Positions 17,543-25,438 of a stretch of DNA of 64,000 nucleotides are shown piece by piece. This DNA is from Nocardioides luteus. Lineage in GTDB: Bacteria > Actinomycetota > Actinomycetes > Propionibacteriales > Nocardioidaceae. The notes below the pieces were generated by a model that worked only from the letters and a program-made list of their open reading frames with translations, was not told where the DNA came from and did not search any database. Every line of letters begins with the position of its first letter. The stretch's first letter is position 1. The stretch spans positions 143,717 through 207,716 of the forward strand of contig NZ_BMRK01000004.1 in assembly GCF_014648595.1 (NCBI RefSeq), given 5' to 3'. The translations under genes and the position numbers were made by a program.

Positions 17543-17854
17543 TTACCAGCCGGGGCGCTGGGGTGGCTGCTTCGGGTCGCGCTGGGGCGGCAGGGTTGTG
17601 GTGGTGGCCTCGGTGTGGATGCGGCGGGCGTGGTTGTAGAGCGCACGCCCGGTCCGCAGTCGGGTGCCGGTTCCTCGGCAGGTGTGGCAAGCCCGCAGCT
17701 TGTGGCCGAACAGGCCGGGGATGGTGCGGGTGCCGGTGCCGTGGCAGCGGCGGCAGGGCTTGAACGGCAGTTCGCGGCACAGGGTGGTGTAGATCCCAGC
17801 AGCGAGCGTGATGAGCACGGCGGCCGCGAGGGTAGCGACGGTGAGCGGTGTCAT
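17543..17854 (-). CDS. Membrane protein with DnaJ-type zinc-finger repeats
   Basis: 103 residues. One N-terminal transmembrane segment (LTVATLAAAVLITLAAGIY) is followed by two CxxCxGxG motifs, CRRCHGTG and CHTCRGTG, as in the cysteine-rich region of DnaJ, which together can bind one zinc ion. No J-domain is present. Such short proteins are common beside traB in actinobacterial elements. It may act in transfer at the membrane. It lies between the SpdB-like and TraB-like genes on the same strand. Confidence 0.7.
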   Translation of the reverse strand: MTPLTVATLAAAVLITLAAGIYTTLCRELPFKPCRRCHGTGTRTIPGLFGHKLRACHTCRGTGTRLRTGRALYNHARRIHTEATTTTLPPQRDPKQPPQRPGW

Positions 17855-17899
17855 GGAATCTGTCTCCTGGGCTTGTTTGGGGTGGTCTCGGGGAGGGTC

Positions 17900-18007
17900 G
17901 CTACCCGCTACCTTCGAACGTCTGTGCTGGTCAGGGCTAGGTTTGGGGGTAGCGGGGTGGGTAGCGAGGTCGCTACCGGGTGGTGGTCCGCTACCTCGGC
18001 CGCTACC
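17900..18007. repeat. Seven GGTAGCG heptamers downstream of traB-like gene (candidate clt)
   Basis: CGCTACC (GGTAGCG on the minus strand) contains GCTACC at 17900, 17907, 17972, 17990 and 18002; GGTAGCG in the plus orientation is at 17948 and 17960. The last copy overlaps the traB-like stop codon. In Streptomyces conjugative plasmids TraB recognises clustered short repeats (TRS) in the clt locus close to the 3' end of traB, which is the position seen here. Confidence 0.7.
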
Positions 18008-20198
18008 CCTCCTTCGGGGTCTCGGTCTGGGCCTCTGCGTCGCGGTCGGCGCGGAGCTTGTTGAGGTCGGCGCGGCGGTAGCCCTTGCGGACGGCTCCGG
18101 CGACCTTGACGTTGACCGAGACGAGCCCGGCGGTGCGGGCCATGTCCGACAGCGCGGCGGCCGTGAGGTGGGTGTAGGCGTCGGGCCAGTTCTCCGTAAG
18201 CGCCTCGGCGGCGGTGTCCCAGTGCTGGCCGTTGGGGGCGGCGACCTCGGTCAGGTCGGCCAGCAGATCGCGAGCCGGGGCGGTCTCGATCGGCGCACCC
18301 ACCGCGACCCCGCCACGCAGGGAGGTGGCCCGGGCAACCATCGAGTCCCAGACGTCGTCGGCGGGGAACTGGGAGCGGGCAGCGACCGGGGAGGCTCCAC
18401 CGGTCATGCAGCCCCATCCGGCGTCGTACACGGGCCGGTAGACGGTGCCGGTCAGGCCCCGCTTGTATGCGCCGGTGCCGAGGATCATGTCGTTCTCGAC
18501 CTGCCCGGCCACCGAGAGGCACCAGCGGTTGGTGACACAGCGGGTGATGCCCGGGGGCAGGGAGGCCTTGTCGGGGATCTGGGTCGCCAGGATCACGCAG
18601 ATACCGAGAGCACGCAGGCGCTTGATCGCGCGCTCGAAGTCGGAGGCGGCGTCCGGGGAGTACAGGAACAGCTCGTGGGCCTCATCGATGACCACACACA
18701 CCGGGTGCAGCCCAGAACCGGGCTTGGCAGCCAGCTCGGGGGTGACCTTGCCCTGAGGGGCCTCACCGCGCTTGCGGGCGGCCAGGATTCGCTTGCCGCG
18801 CTTCTCGGCCTCGCTGACCAGCCACCGGCCGATCGCCACGCCCTGGTCCAGCGCTTCATCATCGACACCGACGACGTAGGTCGAGCACAGCGGCTCCAAG
18901 TCGAGGAAGTCACCGGTGCCCTTGAACTCGGCGATCTTGAGCTCACAGGTCGGGTCGAGCATCGCGATCGCGATCAGCGCCCGGCCAGCGTAGGACTTAC
19001 CCGAACCGGGCTGGCCACCGATGAGGAAAGAGCGCTGGAACAGGGTTGTCTCGATCGGGCGGCCGCGCTCATCGCTGCTGAACTCGGCAGGCTCGAAGAA
19101 CGACGTATGGGCGTTCTCAGCAGCCAGCGACCACGTCGGCTGGCCCATCTCGGAGGCGGGCTGATAACCCACCCACAGGTCGAGCTGTCCGGGGTGGTCC
19201 GGTCCGGCCGAGGGCCAGACCTGGTCGACCGGGATCCGCAGCGCCGAAGCCAGCCCGTCACGGCGCTCCAGCACCTTCACCGAGGTGACACCCTCGGGCA
19301 GGTTGACCCGGGCCAGCCAGCCGGGCCCGTCGCGGTGGATGCCGGGGTGGCAGAACTCGATCTGCTCCGGCGCGGTGATGCCGCGTACAGCTAGCGAGAC
19401 CAGGGAGTTGCGGACCAAGTCACCGGTCAGCTTGGTGAACCGACGACCCGTCGCGACACGGCCCAGGATCGGCTTGTCAGCCGGTCGGCCGGCACGGGCC
19501 GTGACCACGACCAGCGCAGCCAGGCCAGCCCACAGAACCGGCGCCAGGATGCCAGTCACGGCCAGGATCGCGACCACGATCAGGGTGGCAGCGGTGGCCA
19601 GAGCCAGACCCCACATGCGACCCCGCGACTCACGCTCGCGGATCTTGTTGAGCGCCTGCCAGGTGTAGGCGTCGTTGGTCTCGGCGGCCTTCTGACGCAG
19701 CTCGTAGTTGCCCTCCTCGGCCCGCACCCAGCGAGTGACGCGGCCGGTCATCCGGCCACAACCCACTACCGAATAGCCCAGGGTCTTCACGGTGTAGACC
19801 GGGGTCCGGACCGCGTGGAATGCGGTGTGGTAACCCACAGCCGACAGGGCCTGCCGCGCGGCGGCTTTGCGAGCCTCTGCAGAGCGCAGCCACGGCGGAA
19901 TGATCGGAGCACGCTGACCGCTCACCCGGTCAGGAGCCGCCCACGAGAGCGTCGAGGGCAGATCGTCCGACTCCCCTGACTCGGCGGAGTCGGCGGAGTT
20001 GTACTGGTCGCTCACAGAGAACGGCGTGGCGGTGTCGATGTCGTCGACCACGGCCAAGACAGTGCCCTCGAACACATCGACCCGCTCAGCGTCGTGGGCC
20101 TCGTCCTGGTCGGCCTCGGCGAGACCGATCCGGTTCTCGAACAGGGAGGCCGGGCTGTCCGGCGCGGTCCCGTTCATGGGGTAGTAGTCAGTCATCAT
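18003..20198 (-). CDS. FtsK/SpoIIIE-type conjugative DNA translocase, TraB-like
   Basis: 731 residues. An N-terminal disordered acidic region is followed by a membrane region with two hydrophobic segments (about 195-235), then the motor with Walker A GGQPGSGKSYAG (near 392) and Walker B VCVVIDEAHELF (near 505). A C-terminal winged-helix-like domain ends VRKGYRRADLNKLRAD. This is the layout of TraB-type hexameric pumps, which move double-stranded plasmid DNA between actinobacterial cells without a relaxase. The start overlaps the upstream small gene (ATGA). The GGTAGCG array directly behind the gene is a candidate recognition site. Confidence 0.88.
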   Translation of the reverse strand: MMTDYYPMNGTAPDSPASLFENRIGLAEADQDEAHDAERVDVFEGTVLAVVDDIDTATPFSVSDQYNSADSAESGESDDLPSTLSWAAPDRVSGQRAPIIPPWLRSAEARKAAARQALSAVGYHTAFHAVRTPVYTVKTLGYSVVGCGRMTGRVTRWVRAEEGNYELRQKAAETNDAYTWQALNKIRERESRGRMWGLALATAATLIVVAILAVTGILAPVLWAGLAALVVVTARAGRPADKPILGRVATGRRFTKLTGDLVRNSLVSLAVRGITAPEQIEFCHPGIHRDGPGWLARVNLPEGVTSVKVLERRDGLASALRIPVDQVWPSAGPDHPGQLDLWVGYQPASEMGQPTWSLAAENAHTSFFEPAEFSSDERGRPIETTLFQRSFLIGGQPGSGKSYAGRALIAIAMLDPTCELKIAEFKGTGDFLDLEPLCSTYVVGVDDEALDQGVAIGRWLVSEAEKRGKRILAARKRGEAPQGKVTPELAAKPGSGLHPVCVVIDEAHELFLYSPDAASDFERAIKRLRALGICVILATQIPDKASLPPGITRCVTNRWCLSVAGQVENDMILGTGAYKRGLTGTVYRPVYDAGWGCMTGGASPVAARSQFPADDVWDSMVARATSLRGGVAVGAPIETAPARDLLADLTEVAAPNGQHWDTAAEALTENWPDAYTHLTAAALSDMARTAGLVSVNVKVAGAVRKGYRRADLNKLRADRDAEAQTETPKEG

Positions 20199-20410
20199 CG
20201 GGTCCTTCCGTTGGTCTGGGACATCAGGTGGGTCAGGCGGTGATGCACGATCGCGAGCACACGGTGCTTAGCCATGGACGGTTCGATCTGTTCGGCATCG
20301 AGCAAAGCCAGGACGGCGGCCAGACCCCGGACCAGCAGCCCGGTGCGTTCCTGCTGTGCGTGCAGCTCGCGGCGTAGCTGCTGGCAGGTCTGACACGGCC
20401 CGTCGGTCAT
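20195..20410 (-). CDS. Small hypothetical protein
   Basis: 71 residues with an N-terminal CxxC (GPCQTCQQLRRELHAQQ) and two amphipathic helices. No recognised family. The stop overlaps the translocase start (ATGA), which indicates coupled translation and a link to transfer. Confidence 0.6.
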   Translation of the reverse strand: MTDGPCQTCQQLRRELHAQQERTGLLVRGLAAVLALLDAEQIEPSMAKHRVLAIVHHRLTHLMSQTNGRTR

Positions 20411-20437
20411 CGCGCTTCATGTCTCCTCAGGTCTCGA

Positions 20438-20680
20438 TCAGTTCTGGTTCGGTTTGGTGTTGCGGACGTGATCAAGCGCGGTCACGCAGGCCGCACACAT
20501 CGGAGCGTGCGGACTCCGGACGCGGTCGGCAGGCTGACGGCTGGACATAGCGTTGGCAGTGGCCGGGATCTCGAAGCCGCACAGCGTGATCACCCCGGCG
20601 GAGGTGGCCGTGTCCTCGATGTGGATCAGGCCGGACTGGGTCGTCCGGAGCCGCCACAGCGTCAGCGCGGAGGCGGCCAT
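20438..20680 (-). CDS. Small hypothetical protein with paired cysteines
   Basis: 80 residues beginning MAASALTLWRLRTTQSG. It contains GVITLCGFEIPA and CAACV near the C-terminus, which could form a small zinc site. Its ATG overlaps the stop of the preceding membrane protein by one base. Family unknown. Expression is supported by tight spacing and by codon usage like its neighbours. Confidence 0.55.
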   Translation of the reverse strand: MAASALTLWRLRTTQSGLIHIEDTATSAGVITLCGFEIPATANAMSSRQPADRVRSPHAPMCAACVTALDHVRNTKPNQN

Positions 20681-20916
20681 CAGCGACCGGCTCCGATCGA
20701 GTCGGACACACCCTGGATGACAGCGTTGGAGCCAGACTCCAGACCGCTGATCATCGGCGGGCCGAGGATCGTGGAAGCCAGCGCGATCCCGAACAGAACG
20801 TTCACGATCGTGCCCGCAATGGTCGAGGCAGAGCCCCGGGTCATGAAGAACGAGATGATGCCCAGGACGAGGGCGAGAGGCGCAGTAACCATGTCGAGAT
20901 TCCTTCCGAGAATCAC
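20680..20916 (-). CDS. Small membrane protein of the transfer operon
   Basis: 78 residues from ATG 20916 (or from the internal ATG giving MVTAPLALVLG). Two hydrophobic helices (APLALVLGIISFFMT and IAGTIVNVLFGIALAST) are joined by a short polar turn, followed by a polar tail. It resembles the tiny hydrophobic proteins encoded near traB in plasmids. It overlaps the DUF6284-like stop by 4 bases (ATGA). Confidence 0.6.
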   Translation of the reverse strand: MILGRNLDMVTAPLALVLGIISFFMTRGSASTIAGTIVNVLFGIALASTILGPPMISGLESGSNAVIQGVSDSIGAGR

Positions 20917-21185
20917 GCGGCCTCGGCCGCGTCGGCCGGGCCAAAGTTGGTGAGCATGTAGACAGGCGCGGCATTGCCCGCGTCGTGGTTGAGCCGCTGG
21001 ACCATGAGGTGCAGGAGCGCGCTCACCGCCCGGCGGTGGGACCGCTTGGCGAGAGCGTCGGCCGGGTCAGCGAGCAGGCGGCACTCGGCGTCGACCAGGT
21101 CGCGCTCAGCGGCGATCTGCGGCCACTCGGCCTCGATCGCCGCCAGGTCATCCCCGGTCGGCTCGTCTGCGGTGGTGAATCGCAT
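20913..21185 (-). CDS. DUF6284-like small protein, first gene of the transfer-replication operon
   Basis: 90 residues. It reads TGDDLAAIEAEWPQIAAERDLVDAECRLL and then a helical RSHRRAVSALLHLMVQRL. The IEAEWPxIAAE pattern resembles the DUF6284 family found in actinobacterial elements; the match is from memory and moderate. It is the promoter-proximal gene of a run of eleven leftward genes ending at the integrase. Its promoter overlaps the AGTCCT-N4-AGGACT operators. Confidence 0.65.
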   Translation of the reverse strand: MRFTTADEPTGDDLAAIEAEWPQIAAERDLVDAECRLLADPADALAKRSHRRAVSALLHLMVQRLNHDAGNAAPVYMLTNFGPADAAEAA

Positions 21186-21201
21186 GTGTCGTACTCCTTC
21201 T

Positions 21202-21276
21202 TAGTCCTGTAGTCCTCTGTAGGACTATAGGTAAGCACGAACGCGCCGACTGTGTCAATCAGTCCTTTGAAGGACT
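21202..21276. promoter_or_regulatory. Divergent promoter with twin AGTCCT-N4-AGGACT operators
   Basis: One site at 21211-21226 (AGTCCTCTGTAGGACT) has an extra half site TAGTCCT at 21202-21208. A second site at 21261-21276 (AGTCCTTTGAAGGACT) has the same arms and spacer length. They flank the start region between the leftward transfer-replication operon and the rightward gntR gene. The symmetry fits GntR/HutC binding and repression of both directions, like KorSA of pSAM2. Confidence 0.8.
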
Positions 21277-21308
21277 ACCATCGAAGCGACCAACGAGAGG
21301 ATCACCCA

Positions 21309-22115
21309 GTGGCCGCCAAGTTCGACCGAGTCGCTGCCGACATCAGGCAGCGCATCACTAGCAACGACCTGAAGCCCGGCGACCGACTTCCGCCGGAGAC
21401 GACCCTCATGGAGGAGTACGGCGTCGCCCTCGGAACGATCCGCCGCGCAATGGCGCTGCTGGAGGCCGAGCAGCACATCGTGCGCGTTCACGGGCGAGGC
21501 ACCTTCGTCCAGCAGCGCCGCACGCGCGTAGAGCGCAGCAACGACCGCTATCAGTGGGAAAAGGACCGCGTCGCACTCCCCGACGAGGAGCGCGCGGCCG
21601 AGGGTGCATCGGAGAGAGACACCGGCCTGCCCGCCGACAGCTTCGACTTCAAGCCCCGTTACGAGCGCACGGAGGCCGATGCCGACCTCGCGACGGCGTT
21701 CGGAGTTGCCGAAGGCACTCCTCTCCTGCGCCGCACCTTTCGGACCCGCGTGAAGGAGGAGACCGCGCCCTTCCAGGTCACGATTTCACACCTCCGGGCT
21801 GACCACATCGAGAAGAACCCAGACCTCTTCGACGAGGCCAAAGGATGGTGGGCAGGCGGGACGCAGCACCAACTGTCAACGGTAGGGATCGAGGTCGCTC
21901 GGATTGAGGACCGAGTGCTCGCCAGGCCCGCGACAAGCGACGAGGCAGCAGAGTTCGACATCACGCCTGGCTCGCCCGTGGTCGCCGACCGAAAAACCTC
22001 GATCAGTAACGATGGGGAGGTCGTTGAAGTCGCCGACAACGTTTGGCCGGCCGACCGCATCGCCCTCACCTTCACCACGAATCTGGAAGCCAACAGGACC
22101 GGAGATGACGGATGA
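21309..22115 (+). CDS. GntR/HutC family regulator of the element (KorSA-like)
   Basis: 268 residues from GTG 21309, chosen because it gives the standard N-terminus KFDRVAADIRQRITSNDLKPG and has GAGAGG upstream. An earlier in-frame GTG at 21252 would begin inside the operator. The winged helix (about 1-72) contains LPPETTLMEEYGVALGTIRRAM; a UTRA ligand-binding domain (about 95-255) has GTPLLRRTFRTR and ITPGSPV. By analogy with KorSA it represses the transfer operon and itself through the 21202-21276 operators. The stop overlaps the next start (ATGA). Confidence 0.85.
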   Translation: MAAKFDRVAADIRQRITSNDLKPGDRLPPETTLMEEYGVALGTIRRAMALLEAEQHIVRVHGRGTFVQQRRTRVERSNDRYQWEKDRVALPDEERAAEGASERDTGLPADSFDFKPRYERTEADADLATAFGVAEGTPLLRRTFRTRVKEETAPFQVTISHLRADHIEKNPDLFDEAKGWWAGGTQHQLSTVGIEVARIEDRVLARPATSDEAAEFDITPGSPVVADRKTSISNDGEVVEVADNVWPADRIALTFTTNLEANRTGDDG

Positions 22116-23032
22116 ACTTGGTGGAACCCACTACCCAGACGCTCAGGGTTTTCGATGGCCCACGCGACATCGAAACCACCACTGACGCGGCGACCGCTGT
22201 CCTCGACACGCTGAGGACATGGGGCGAGACGAAGATTCACGATGCTGGGCGGCCCGCGCTGATGTTGTCCGGAGGCGTGGACTCGCTGCTGTTGGCAGCC
22301 GCCTACAAGGACCTCAACCCGCTGTGCTTGACGGTCGCAATACCTGGTTCACGAGACGCCACAGGCGCGGCCTCGGCGGCGGCTCATCTCGGCCTGGACC
22401 ATGAGTTGATCGACACTCGCGAAGTCCTCGGCCTCCGCCGCTGGGTGTCTGCAGCGCTCGGAACTGACGAGCTTTGGGAGGTCACCGCGGGCATCCCCTT
22501 GGTCGCGATCGCCACCCGCCTAAACGACCTCGGCCTTGATGGTCCGATCCTCTCGGGCAACGGAGCAGACGCGGTTTTCCTCGGGGGGTGGTCCCCGAAC
22601 GGGTCAGTCCGCGACGAGCAGATCCGCCGCGCGACGGCGGCGCTCACTTTCCCGATTCCCGACTTCTACACGCGCCTTCTCGGCGACGGCGACTGGCGGT
22701 ACATGCAGCCGTACGCCACCGAATCCATGTGGGCCGTCGCAGGTCGCCTCTCCGAGCAAGCGCTCTACGTCGAGCGTGACGGCGTCACGTTCGACAAGGC
22801 GTGCCTGCGCGAGGCGGCGGTTCGGATGGACGTCCCGGAGGAACTTGCTTGGACGATCAAGGACCCGTTGCAGCGGTCAAGCGGATTGATGGCGTTGCTC
22901 GCCGACGAGGCGCGGGAGTGGATGGCAACCCGTCCGTTGGCTGCTCACTACAGCGACCCCCGGACCGAACCAGCGGAACAAGCAATGGCTCGCCTCTGGC
23001 TGGCGGTCGACGGCGGAACACGGACCAACTAG
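22112..23032 (+). CDS. Stand-alone asparagine-synthetase-type PP-loop enzyme
   Basis: 306 residues. The ATP-pyrophosphatase motif SGGVDS is at 53-58, and LSGNGADAVFLGG (near 150) matches the GDGADE region of asparagine synthetase synthase domains. There is no N-terminal glutaminase domain, so ammonia or another amine must come from elsewhere. Relatives adenylate a carboxylate and form an amide (AsnB, beta-lactam synthetase, lasso-peptide cyclase). It is translationally coupled to the GntR regulator (ATGA). The substrate is unknown; no precursor peptide was recognised nearby. Confidence 0.75.
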   Translation: MNLVEPTTQTLRVFDGPRDIETTTDAATAVLDTLRTWGETKIHDAGRPALMLSGGVDSLLLAAAYKDLNPLCLTVAIPGSRDATGAASAAAHLGLDHELIDTREVLGLRRWVSAALGTDELWEVTAGIPLVAIATRLNDLGLDGPILSGNGADAVFLGGWSPNGSVRDEQIRRATAALTFPIPDFYTRLLGDGDWRYMQPYATESMWAVAGRLSEQALYVERDGVTFDKACLREAAVRMDVPEELAWTIKDPLQRSSGLMALLADEAREWMATRPLAAHYSDPRTEPAEQAMARLWLAVDGGTRTN

Positions 23033-23064
23033 GCGGCGATGACCGGGGACCACACGAGTTCGCC

Positions 23065-24189
23065 TCAGCCCCGTTCATCGGCTTCAGAAGCATTTCGAAT
23101 CATCTCCCGGGCCGCCTGCGTGTGGCCGAGCGGAAGGTCCTGGGCAATCGCGCTCATCTGGGCAAGCACTTGATCGTCCGTCAGTCCGTCCACCCACCGC
23201 TCAAGAACAGCGAGGTCCGGTGACTCGGCCAACGACGACAGTATCTCCGGAAGGCTGGTTCGCGCTGTTTTCGCTTGCAGACGAAACCCCAGACGCGTAG
23301 CCGCCGTGTGAGGCCCTCCCGCGCTCAATGCATCTCGGCTGTCCTCCCAGCCTTTAGTGGTATCGATCTGCGGGGGTAGCGGCGGCACCGGGTTCACCTC
23401 TCCGGTAGCGATCGACGGCAAGGCAACCGTTCGAGCCCAGTTAGAGATCACGTCAATCTCTTGAACGAGCATCCCCCACTCTCCGGTATGAGGACGCTGA
23501 ACGGCGACTACGGGCCAGAAGCTGAGTTCAACCTGACCGTACTTCGGCGAGGTGGCCAAGATTGCCCCCGGCTCCAAGGGGGTGCCGCTGCTCGCAACCT
23601 TCACATTCGGGTTGTTCAGCGGCCAGGTGTTGACCATACCCAGGCGCATCATGGCAACCGCAGGGGACCGATGCTTTGCATGGTTTGTATGTTCCGCGAG
23701 TAGGCGAAGCGGATGGTGATCGACGTCTGTTTGCTGATAGGGCTGAAGGGCTCGAATCCGATCGATCAGTACCTCCCCATCTCGTAGCGGCGGAAGGTCT
23801 TTGCGCTTCCTGCCCTTCAACCAGGTGGCGAACCCCTCGGGAGAGGTTTGCGCGGGCATCTCGATTCGACCTGCCTCCGCAGCGGTCAGCTCCCGGCCCA
23901 ACCTCCACTCGACTTCGGCGTAAACGGCGTGTTCGATCGCAGCACGCAACTGTGTGAGCACGTCGGCAGCCAGGCGTGCTATAGCAGGAGGGAGCGGCGC
24001 AATCTTCTCCACGGTCACGTGGCAGTGGCGCTCGTCATAAACGCTTTTCAACTCCAGTGGATCAGCAACTTCGTATTCAAATACGAGGTCGCATAGTTGC
24101 CCAGCCACGCTGTCGGCATGTCCAAGCGTCAGCGCGGCGGCGAGATGGCGGTCCGGCAACCAATCAAGGTCTTCATCACGAGAGGGCAC
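23065..24189 (-). CDS. Hypothetical cargo protein, HEPN-like N-terminal half
   Basis: 374 residues from GTG 24189. A helical stretch TQLRAAIEHAVYAEVEWRLG is followed by IEMPAQTSPEGFATWLKGRKR, then RIRALQPYQQ...HHPLRLLAEHTNHAKHR. This succession (two helices, a P...F segment, QPY, and an [N/D]xxKHR end) is seen in widespread uncharacterised HEPN-like proteins. The C-terminal half has no recognised domain. It converges on the PP-loop gene and is in the cargo arm, so a defence or stress role is possible but unproven. Confidence 0.6.
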   Translation of the reverse strand: MPSRDEDLDWLPDRHLAAALTLGHADSVAGQLCDLVFEYEVADPLELKSVYDERHCHVTVEKIAPLPPAIARLAADVLTQLRAAIEHAVYAEVEWRLGRELTAAEAGRIEMPAQTSPEGFATWLKGRKRKDLPPLRDGEVLIDRIRALQPYQQTDVDHHPLRLLAEHTNHAKHRSPAVAMMRLGMVNTWPLNNPNVKVASSGTPLEPGAILATSPKYGQVELSFWPVVAVQRPHTGEWGMLVQEIDVISNWARTVALPSIATGEVNPVPPLPPQIDTTKGWEDSRDALSAGGPHTAATRLGFRLQAKTARTSLPEILSSLAESPDLAVLERWVDGLTDDQVLAQMSAIAQDLPLGHTQAAREMIRNASEADERG

Positions 24190-24246
24190 GACCGAAGGTT
24201 ACGTTGAGCTTCTTCTGCCGACATGCAGAATCGACCCAAGCCCGCC

Positions 24247-24409
24247 TCCTGCATCCGCCCTCGAGCAAGGGCCTCGGGTCCTGATCGGGCACGTTCGTTC
24301 GGCCGACGAAGTGAGTACCGGGAAGTTCCGCGGAAAGCGCCACGACGACGCGACAGCCGTTCTCTGTGCATTCCCGACCAGCGCTAACCGCGCCATCGAG
24401 GCCAGCTAG
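24247..24409 (+). pseudogene. C-terminal remnant of a PP2C-type phosphatase paralog
   Basis: In one frame the DNA reads LEQGPRVLIGHVRSADEV, then STGKFRGKRHDDATAVLC and a stop at 24407-24409. This aligns with the C-terminus of the intact PP2C-like protein encoded at 28529-29317 (ADETATGRLNGKRHDDATAVLC). No catalytic N-terminal part or start is present. It is a decayed copy of a gene whose relative lies just outside the element. Confidence 0.7.
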
Positions 24410-24485
24410 ACACCTAGCGACCGCGGATCGCGGGTCATACACTGGAGCACCTAAGGGGTTGACCACCAGTCTGGAGGCGACCCCT

Positions 24486-24812
24486 TTGCCATACCCGCAA
24501 CAGCCACCGCGCCGAGAGCGCGAGTACCCGCCGACGCCGCACGCGCCGCACTCGGAAGCGACTCGGGCTTACCGCAGTTCCTACGATCTCGGCGTACGCC
24601 ACTTCGGCACGATGAGCTGGGACATCGTCTCCCACTACGCGGCTGGCCTGAAGCCTGGTTCACCAGACCAGCGCGGCTACCGCGACGGGGTCACCGCTGC
24701 CTGGCGTCGCGCACAGAAGGCGAAGGCGGTCGACCCCGAAATCATCCGTTGCGAACGCACAGAGAGCGCCGAGCAGCGCCGCAGAGTGGCCGAGAACGAC
24801 CGCCCATATTGA
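24486..24812 (+). CDS. Small hypothetical protein
   Basis: 108 residues from a TTG at 24486, selected because GGAGG lies 8 bases upstream and a TTGACC -35-like box precedes it. The N-terminus is proline-rich (LPYPQQPPRREREYPPTP). The rest looks folded and helical: YRSSYDLGVRHFGTMSWDIVSHY and GYRDGVTAAWRRAQKAK. No known family. Start and expression are uncertain. Confidence 0.4.
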   Translation: MPYPQQPPRREREYPPTPHAPHSEATRAYRSSYDLGVRHFGTMSWDIVSHYAAGLKPGSPDQRGYRDGVTAAWRRAQKAKAVDPEIIRCERTESAEQRRRVAENDRPY

Positions 24813-24958
24813 CCCAAGCTGCCCCATTGGCCCACCTGGTTGCCCTGGAGCCGGTACTTCCTAGTCCCTCCGTTTTCTGGTCCAACGCACCAGGTACTTG
24901 CTCGGTCCCGGAATCGGCAGACTATGACTCGCCATCGAGGTCTTCCGAAGGCTTGCCT

Positions 24959-25438
24959 TCAGGCGCCCCGTTCCACGACACCGAAGTGCGGTATTGGAGT
25001 CTGGATGGCTATATCCAAGTGACAGCCGACGGTACTTGCGACCAAACGCCGTGCGGCCGCTGCGGCGGTGTCGTACAAGATGTTCGAGGCCCATGCGCCG
25101 AGAACTTTGGTTGCCTCGTCTAGTTCGTCGTCCGACTCTGGGGCGTCCTCAGGATCTCGAAACGTCAGATAGCACACCGCAGTTGCACCCACGAACCACC
25201 CATCAGCGTGGTGGATGAGGTCACCCATCATGCAGAGCCGCGGAGGAACAGCGCCAGGAACTGGCAGCGATGCAATGTGCCAATGGACGCGCTCCTCGTC
25301 GCCAGAGCGCGAGACAATGGTGGCGCGAGACAGATCGATCCCGGTGACGGCGATCGCAGGAGCACCCTCCGGCATCAGATCCTTCTCGGTCCACGTCGCC
25401 GATGGGCGATCCGTCTGCGGGGTGGCTTGTTCGCTCAT
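24959..25438 (-). CDS. SecB-like chaperone of a toxin-antitoxin-chaperone unit
   Basis: 159 residues from ATG 25438, which overlaps the antitoxin stop (ATGA). The middle is beta-rich (GIDLSRATIVSRS, VHWHIASL, WFVGATAVCYLTF), then an acidic loop DPEDAPESDDEL and the helix-strand end VLGAWASNILYDTAAAAARRL...GCHLDIAIQTP. This order resembles SecB and the SecB-like Rv1957 of the M. tuberculosis HigB-HigA-SecB module, including the acidic loop before a G...LY helix. The assignment rests on this pattern plus gene order, not on strong identity. It would protect the antitoxin until folded. Confidence 0.6.
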   Translation of the reverse strand: MSEQATPQTDRPSATWTEKDLMPEGAPAIAVTGIDLSRATIVSRSGDEERVHWHIASLPVPGAVPPRLCMMGDLIHHADGWFVGATAVCYLTFRDPEDAPESDDELDEATKVLGAWASNILYDTAAAAARRLVASTVGCHLDIAIQTPIPHFGVVERGA

